This document shows positions 59,958-64,000 of a stretch of 64,000 bases of DNA, in pieces (the first letter of the stretch is position 1; the number at the start of each line of letters is the position of its first letter). Under the pieces are notes generated by a model. The model saw only the letters and a program-made list of their open reading frames with translations. It did no database searches and was not told the origin of the DNA. The translations under genes and the position numbers were made by a program. Source of the DNA: Ancylobacter polymorphus (lineage in GTDB: Bacteria > Pseudomonadota > Alphaproteobacteria > Rhizobiales > Xanthobacteraceae); the NCBI RefSeq assembly GCF_022836935.1, contig NZ_CP083239.1, positions 620,001-684,000 on the forward strand. The letters are read 5' to 3'.

Positions 59958-61427
59958 TCAGGGGCCCTTGAAATGGTCGGGAGCGGTCGAGGTCTCGCCG
60001 CCGATCACGTCGGTGACGGAGAAGGTGACCGGCAGCGAGGCATTGGCCGGCAGCTTGGCGGAGGTGGAGATCAGCGCCCGCAGCTCATAGGTCTGGTCCG
60101 GCCCGACCTCGACCACGGGATGGCCGTTCTCGGTTTCGGAAATGCCGCCCACTACTTCCAGCCGCGCCTCCGGCACGCCCTCCACCGCGATGGCGAAGCG
60201 GCGCGGCAGCGACTGCTTGTTGACGATGCGCAACGTGTAGGCATTGCGCAGCGAGCCGTCGGAGAGCCGCACGAACAGCGGGTTGCGGTCATGGATGACG
60301 GAGACGCCCTCCGAGCCCCGCATCGCCAGCGTCGCCACCATGATGCCGCCGACAATGACGATCAGCCCGGCATAGAGCAGGGTGCGGGCGCGCAGCACCT
60401 TGCTGACCGGCGCCAGCCCCTTCATGCGGCGCTCGACATTCATCTCGGTGTCGTAGGCGATCAGCCCGGTGGGGCGGCCCACCTTGTTCATCACCGTATC
60501 GCAGGCGTCGATGCACAGGCCGCACTGGATGCAGGCGAGCTGGCTGCCGAGCCGGATATCGACACCCGTCGGGCAGGCGGCGACGCATTGCTTGCAGTCG
60601 ATGCAGTCGCCCGCCGGCACGCCCGCCGCGCGCAGCGCCTCGGTCTTCTTGAACGAGCCGCGCGGCTCGCCGCGATCGTAGCGATAGGTGACGTTGAAGG
60701 CGTATTCGTCGGTGAGCGCGGCCTGGATGCGCGGCCACGGGCACATATAGGTGCACACCTGCTCGCGCATATGGCCGGCGAGCACATAGGTGGTGAAGGT
60801 CAGAATGGCGATCCAGAGATAGGCCACCATCGGCGCGGTGCCGGTGAACAGCTGCCACACCAGCGTCGGCGCGTCGGCGAAATAAAGCACCCAGGCGCCG
60901 CCGGTCCACCACGCCACCATCAGCCACAGCGTGTGCTTGGACGCCGCCTCGAAGACGCGCCGGCCGCGCGAGGCGGTCTTCAGCTTCTCACGCCGCTCGC
61001 GCGGGTCGCCTTCCACCATGCGCTCAATGGCCTGGAACAGGTCGGTCCACACGGTCTGCGGGCAGAGATAGCCGCACCACAGCCGCCCTGCCACCGCGTT
61101 CATCAGGAACAGCACGAGGGCGGCGAGGATCAGAAGGCCGGTGACGTAGTAGATTTCCTGCGGCCAGATTTCGATGAAGAAGAAATAGAACCGCCCATTG
61201 GCGAGATCGACCAGCACCGCCTGCGAGGGCGCGTTCGGCCCGCGGTCCCAGCGCAGGAAGGGCAGCAGATAATAGATGCCGAGGGTGACGATGAGCAGCG
61301 TCCACTTGATCTTGCGGAACGTGCCGTGGACGGCGATGGGGTAGATCTTGCGCCGGGCCTCGTACAGCGGGGCATCGTCGTCATATTCGGGCTCTTCGAG
61401 CCGTTCCACCTTGGTCGCCATGTTCAT
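59958..61427 (-). CDS. ccoG: Cytochrome oxidase accessory ferredoxin CcoG (FixG)
   Basis: A 489-residue membrane protein with about five spans and a 2[4Fe-4S] ferredoxin domain (CIDCKQCVAACP and CIQCGLCIDAC, about residues 265-305), GYLCPQTVWTD, then a C-terminal immunoglobulin-like periplasmic domain. CcoG reduces copper during cbb3 maturation. It begins the ccoGHIS-ccoA operon after an intergenic region that holds only a TTGAT half-site of an FNR-type box. Confidence 0.95.
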   Translation of the reverse strand: MNMATKVERLEEPEYDDDAPLYEARRKIYPIAVHGTFRKIKWTLLIVTLGIYYLLPFLRWDRGPNAPSQAVLVDLANGRFYFFFIEIWPQEIYYVTGLLILAALVLFLMNAVAGRLWCGYLCPQTVWTDLFQAIERMVEGDPRERREKLKTASRGRRVFEAASKHTLWLMVAWWTGGAWVLYFADAPTLVWQLFTGTAPMVAYLWIAILTFTTYVLAGHMREQVCTYMCPWPRIQAALTDEYAFNVTYRYDRGEPRGSFKKTEALRAAGVPAGDCIDCKQCVAACPTGVDIRLGSQLACIQCGLCIDACDTVMNKVGRPTGLIAYDTEMNVERRMKGLAPVSKVLRARTLLYAGLIVIVGGIMVATLAMRGSEGVSVIHDRNPLFVRLSDGSLRNAYTLRIVNKQSLPRRFAIAVEGVPEARLEVVGGISETENGHPVVEVGPDQTYELRALISTSAKLPANASLPVTFSVTDVIGGETSTAPDHFKGP

Positions 61428-61514
61428 GTCGGTCCCCGAAGCGTGCGCTGTGCGCCTCTCATGGAGACTTTCTAAACCCGTGCGCGGGGAGCGTTGATCC
61501 GGGGCTTGCCGGGC

Positions 61515-61561
61515 GGAAAAATGCTTATGCGGCGGGACGCCGCTGAGACGCCCCGCCGCAT
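61515..61561 (-). terminator. Terminator after ccoP
   Basis: On the minus strand a 10-bp perfect stem (arms 61561-61552 and 61536-61527, 15-base loop) is followed by AAGCATTTTTCC (to about 61515). It separates ccoNOQP from ccoGHIS. Confidence 0.7.
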
Positions 61562-61587
61562 GGCCTCAACCCGTCAGGGTGCGCGCG

Positions 61588-62472
61588 CTACTGTCCCCCA
61601 CCGAGCGCATGCACATAGACGGTGAGAGCCTTGATGGTGGTCGGGTCGAGACGCCCCGACCAGGCCGGCATGATGCCGGCGCGGCCATTGGTCAGGGTGG
61701 CGATGATGGTGTCGCGGTCCGAACCGTAGAGCCAGATGCCGTCGGTGAGATTGGGCGCGCCAAGCTCGATATTGCCCTTGCCGTCGGCGCCGTGGCAGGC
61801 GGCGCAATTGGCGGCGAACACTTCCTTGCCCTTGGCGAGGTCCGGCGTCACGCCCTTCGGCACCGGCAGGTTGGAGAGCGAGCGCACATAATCCGCCACC
61901 GCGACGATTTCCGGACGCTGCAGCAGGCCGTCGCGGCCGAAGGCGGGCATATCGCCGACATGGGCGTCGGCATCGGTGGAGCGGATGCCGTGCAGGATGG
62001 TCTGCTGGATCTGCTCCAGCGAGCCGCCCCACATCCAGTCGTCGTCGTTCAGGTTGGGATAGCCCTTGGAGCCGGCGGCACCCGAGCCATGGCACGGGGC
62101 GCAATTGTCGCCGAAGGCGGCGCGGCCCTGGGCGCGGGCGAAGGCCAGAAGTTCGGGATTGGCCTCGATCTGTTCGAGCGAGGCAGCCTCCAGCTTCTCG
62201 GCGAAGGCGCCGCGCTGGGTGCGCAGGTCCGCGAGCTGGACCTGCACCGCCTCGCGCGACTTCCAGCCGAGCACGCCTGAGGTGTAGCCGGAGACCAGCG
62301 GCCAGGCCGGGTAGGCGATCCAGTAGACCACCGCCCAGACGATGCAGGCATAGAAGGTCCACAGCCACCAGCGCGGCAGCGGGTTGTTCAGTTCGCGAAT
62401 GCCGTCCCACTCGTGGCCGGTCGTCGAGACGCCGGTGACGGCGTCGACTTCGTTCTTGTGATGCTCGGCCAT
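61588..62472 (-). CDS. ccoP: cbb3 oxidase subunit III, diheme cytochrome c CcoP (FixP)
   Basis: A 294-residue subunit from ATG 62472 (GAGGA 6 bases upstream). One N-terminal span (WWLWTFYACIVWAVVYWIAYPAWP), then two cytochrome c domains with CAPCH (C124, C127, H128) and CAACH (C223, C226, H227). Axial Met candidates lie in GDMPAFG and GIMPAWSG. It accepts electrons from the bc1 complex via cytochrome c. Starts two bases after the ccoQ stop. Confidence 0.96.
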   Translation of the reverse strand: MAEHHKNEVDAVTGVSTTGHEWDGIRELNNPLPRWWLWTFYACIVWAVVYWIAYPAWPLVSGYTSGVLGWKSREAVQVQLADLRTQRGAFAEKLEAASLEQIEANPELLAFARAQGRAAFGDNCAPCHGSGAAGSKGYPNLNDDDWMWGGSLEQIQQTILHGIRSTDADAHVGDMPAFGRDGLLQRPEIVAVADYVRSLSNLPVPKGVTPDLAKGKEVFAANCAACHGADGKGNIELGAPNLTDGIWLYGSDRDTIIATLTNGRAGIMPAWSGRLDPTTIKALTVYVHALGGGQ

Positions 62473-62474
62473 GA

Positions 62475-62630
62475 TCAATCCTCGCGCAGCGGCATGCGGG
62501 CAGCGTCCTCGAACTGCGCCTTGCGCCGCGGCGAGAGCGCATAGGCGAGCACGCAGAGGAAGATGCCGACGAAGTAGAGAAGCCCCCAGGTCTGAGCGAA
62601 TTCGGCGAGGGCGCGATAGGTCTCGTTCAT
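62475..62630 (-). CDS. ccoQ: cbb3 oxidase subunit CcoQ
   Basis: A 51-residue single-span protein: YRALAEFAQTWGLLYFVGIF followed by LCVLAYALSPRRKAQFEDAA, the classical FixQ sequence. It stabilises the interaction of CcoP with the CcoNO core. Located between ccoO and ccoP with 10 and 2 base gaps. Confidence 0.95.
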   Translation of the reverse strand: MNETYRALAEFAQTWGLLYFVGIFLCVLAYALSPRRKAQFEDAARMPLRED

Positions 62631-62640
62631 CCCAGCCTCC

Positions 62641-63396
62641 TCAGCGGATGTTTGCCTTGTCGTCGTAGAGCTTGAAGTCGACCATGGTGCCGAGCGCCTG
62701 GAGATAGGCGATCAGCGCATCCGCTTCCGACAGAAGCTTGGGATTGCCGTCAAAGTCGCGCTGCTGCGCGCCGGGATAGCGTTCCTTCAGCCCGTCGGCA
62801 TCGGCGTCGGGGTTGGCCTGCGCCCGAAGGTCCGCCAGCGCTTCCGTGACCATCGCCTCGGAATAGGGCACGCCGAGCACGGCGTTCACCTTCATGTCGT
62901 CGGCGACCTCATAGGTCTTGAGCGGGGTCTGCGCCAGGAAGGGGTAGCCGGGCATGATCGAGCCCGGAACCACCGAGCGCGGATCGGCGAGGTGCTGGCG
63001 CTGCCATTCGTCGGAATATTTGTTGCCGACGCGGGCGAGGTCCGGCCCGGTGCGCTTGGAGCCCCACTGGAACGGGCGGTCATACATGCTCTCGGCCGCC
63101 AGCGAGTAGTGGCCGTAGCGTTCCACCTCGTCGCGCAGCGGGCGCACCATCTGCGAGTGGCAGTTGTAGCAGCCCTCGCGGACATAGATGTTGCGGCCCG
63201 CAAGCTCCAGCGGTGTCCAGGGACGGATGCCGGAGACCTTCTCGATGGTGCTCTTGAGGTAGAACAGCGGCACGATTTCCACGAGGCCGCCAATGGCGAC
63301 CACGAGCAGGATGCCGATCACCAGCCAGATCGAGTTCTTCTCGAGAAAGGCGTGCTTGGCCCAGAGGGATTTCTTCGGAGCGACGGCTTCAGCCAT
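62641..63396 (-). CDS. ccoO: cbb3 oxidase subunit II, monoheme cytochrome c CcoO (FixO)
   Basis: A 251-residue protein with an N-terminal membrane anchor ([24 protein letters not shown]) and a heme c motif CYNCHSQM (C76, C79, H80). The [16 protein letters not shown] and [12 protein letters not shown] blocks are highly conserved in FixO. The axial Met is probably in SIMPGYPF. It passes electrons to CcoN. Twelve bases after ccoN. Confidence 0.97.
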   Translation of the reverse strand: MAEAVAPKKSLWAKHAFLEKNSIWLVIGILLVVAIGGLVEIVPLFYLKSTIEKVSGIRPWTPLELAGRNIYVREGCYNCHSQMVRPLRDEVERYGHYSLAAESMYDRPFQWGSKRTGPDLARVGNKYSDEWQRQHLADPRSVVPGSIMPGYPFLAQTPLKTYEVADDMKVNAVLGVPYSEAMVTEALADLRAQANPDADADGLKERYPGAQQRDFDGNPKLLSEADALIAYLQALGTMVDFKLYDDKANIR

Positions 63397-63408
63397 GATC
63401 TTGCCTCC

Positions 63409-64000
63409 TCACTCGGCCGGCACGAGGGACGGGTTGGGGACGCCGGTGCCGGCTTCCGCCAGATCCGGCTGGCGGATGGTCATGATCAGGTTGAAGGCCA
63501 TGATCAGCCCGCCGATCAGGAACAGCACGCCACCCACCGCGCGGATGATGTAGAAGGGGTGCATCGCCTCGACCGTCTCGATGAACGAGTATTCGAGGAA
63601 GCCGAGCGAGGTGTAGGCGCGCCACATCAGGCCCTGTAGGATGCCCGCCACCCACATCGCCGAGATGTAGAAGACGATACCGATGGTCGAGATCCAGAAG
63701 TGCCAGTTGACGAGGCGGAGCGAATACAGTTCCCGCTTCTGCCAGAGCCAGGGCACGAGGCAGTAGATGGCGCCGAAGGAGATGTAGGCGACCCAGCCCA
63801 GCGCACCGGAATGCACATGGCCGATGGTCCAGTCGGTGTAGTGGGACAGCGAGTTCACCGCCTTCACCGACATCATAGGGCCTTCGAAGGTCGACATGCC
63901 GTAGAAGGCGACCGACACCACCATCATGCGCAGTACCGGGTCGGTGCGCAGCTTGTCCCAGGCGCCCGAGAGCGTCATCAGGCCGTTGATCATGCCGCCC
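63409..64000 (-). CDS. ccoN: cbb3 oxidase catalytic subunit I CcoN (FixN), C-terminal part
   Basis: The frame runs off the right edge, so only about 196 C-terminal residues are visible. They contain heme-copper oxidase spans with [34 protein letters not shown] and [14 protein letters not shown], of the cbb3 (C) family. The HVHSG segment supplies the heme ligands of this subunit. This is the oxygen-reducing subunit with heme b, heme b3 and CuB. The promoter and any FNR/FixK box upstream of it lie outside the window. Confidence 0.95.
   Translation of the reverse strand, partial: GGMINGLMTLSGAWDKLRTDPVLRMMVVSVAFYGMSTFEGPMMSVKAVNSLSHYTDWTIGHVHSGALGWVAYISFGAIYCLVPWLWQKRELYSLRLVNWHFWISTIGIVFYISAMWVAGILQGLMWRAYTSLGFLEYSFIETVEAMHPFYIIRAVGGVLFLIGGLIMAFNLIMTIRQPDLAEAGTGVPNPSLVPAE

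Noticed and set aside
58713..61475. Long plus-strand frame opposite ccoG, ccoH and ccoI
   Set aside because: Same artefact; it spans three well-defined genes and their gaps on the other strand.
61428..61587. FNR/FixK box between ccoP and ccoG
   Set aside because: Only one half-site (GTTGAT, near 61,493) is present; the partner half at the right distance is missing.

Overview
The window is a chromosomal segment of a high-GC alphaproteobacterium. It most resembles Hyphomicrobiales/Rhizobiales, perhaps Xanthobacteraceae such as Ancylobacter or Starkeya; this is inferred from gene content, not searched. Supporting signs are the fixNOQP-fixGHIS order of the cbb3 oxidase cluster, the ffs-dnaX-ybaB neighbourhood, and an LplT-PlsC-acyl-ACP-synthetase fusion. 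Bases 1 to about 41,800 are most of a tailed prophage (HK97-type head, long-tailed lambda-like tail genes). Bases 41,990-64,000 are host chromosome.

Prophage, left to right. Bases 1-7,770: replication and DNA-modification genes (helicase end, two DNA methyltransferases, a PPC-motif methylase-like protein, an HNH-like protein, a primase-helicase, an iteron-like repeat cluster, a VRR-NUC nuclease). Bases 7,771-9,751: a gene-poor structured region, small proteins and an HNH nuclease. Bases 9,752-18,624: terminase, portal, protease, capsid, connectors, tail tube. Bases 18,624-35,429: tail chaperone with a textbook -1 frameshift signal, an inverted secreted-protein cargo gene, tape measure, distal tail and receptor-binding proteins, endolysin and holin-like proteins. 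Bases 35,446-41,630: a trypsin-like protease, then a tightly overlapping accessory operon (phosphoesterase, DUF1937, dNMP kinase, small proteins) and a ribbon-helix-helix regulator with divergent promoters. No integrase or main repressor is visible, so the left end lies outside the window.

Host part: prolyl aminopeptidase, class C beta-lactamase, amino-acid permease, an exported SAM methyltransferase, an AT-richer pair (NodB-like deacetylase plus LpxD-like acyltransferase), the SRP RNA, dnaX, ybaB, an autoregulated lysophospholipid uptake/reacylation operon (trifunctional acyltransferase plus TetR), and the cbb3 oxidase locus on the minus strand (ccoN partial, ccoO, ccoQ, ccoP, then ccoG, ccoH, ccoI, ccoS). 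That locus ends in an MFS gene with the copper-binding motifs of the importer CcoA, so oxidase subunits, copper export, assembly and copper import lie together.

Most notable: the intact slippery heptamer plus stem-loop in the tail chaperone; the matching TTGACA-N8-GGGGACGG divergent promoters beside the RHH gene; the iteron cluster after the primase; a primase-start remnant next to an HNH gene; a duplicated upstream element; a run of hairpins before the packaging genes; a recurring NDN peptide motif confined almost entirely to non-structural phage proteins; and the CcoA call.
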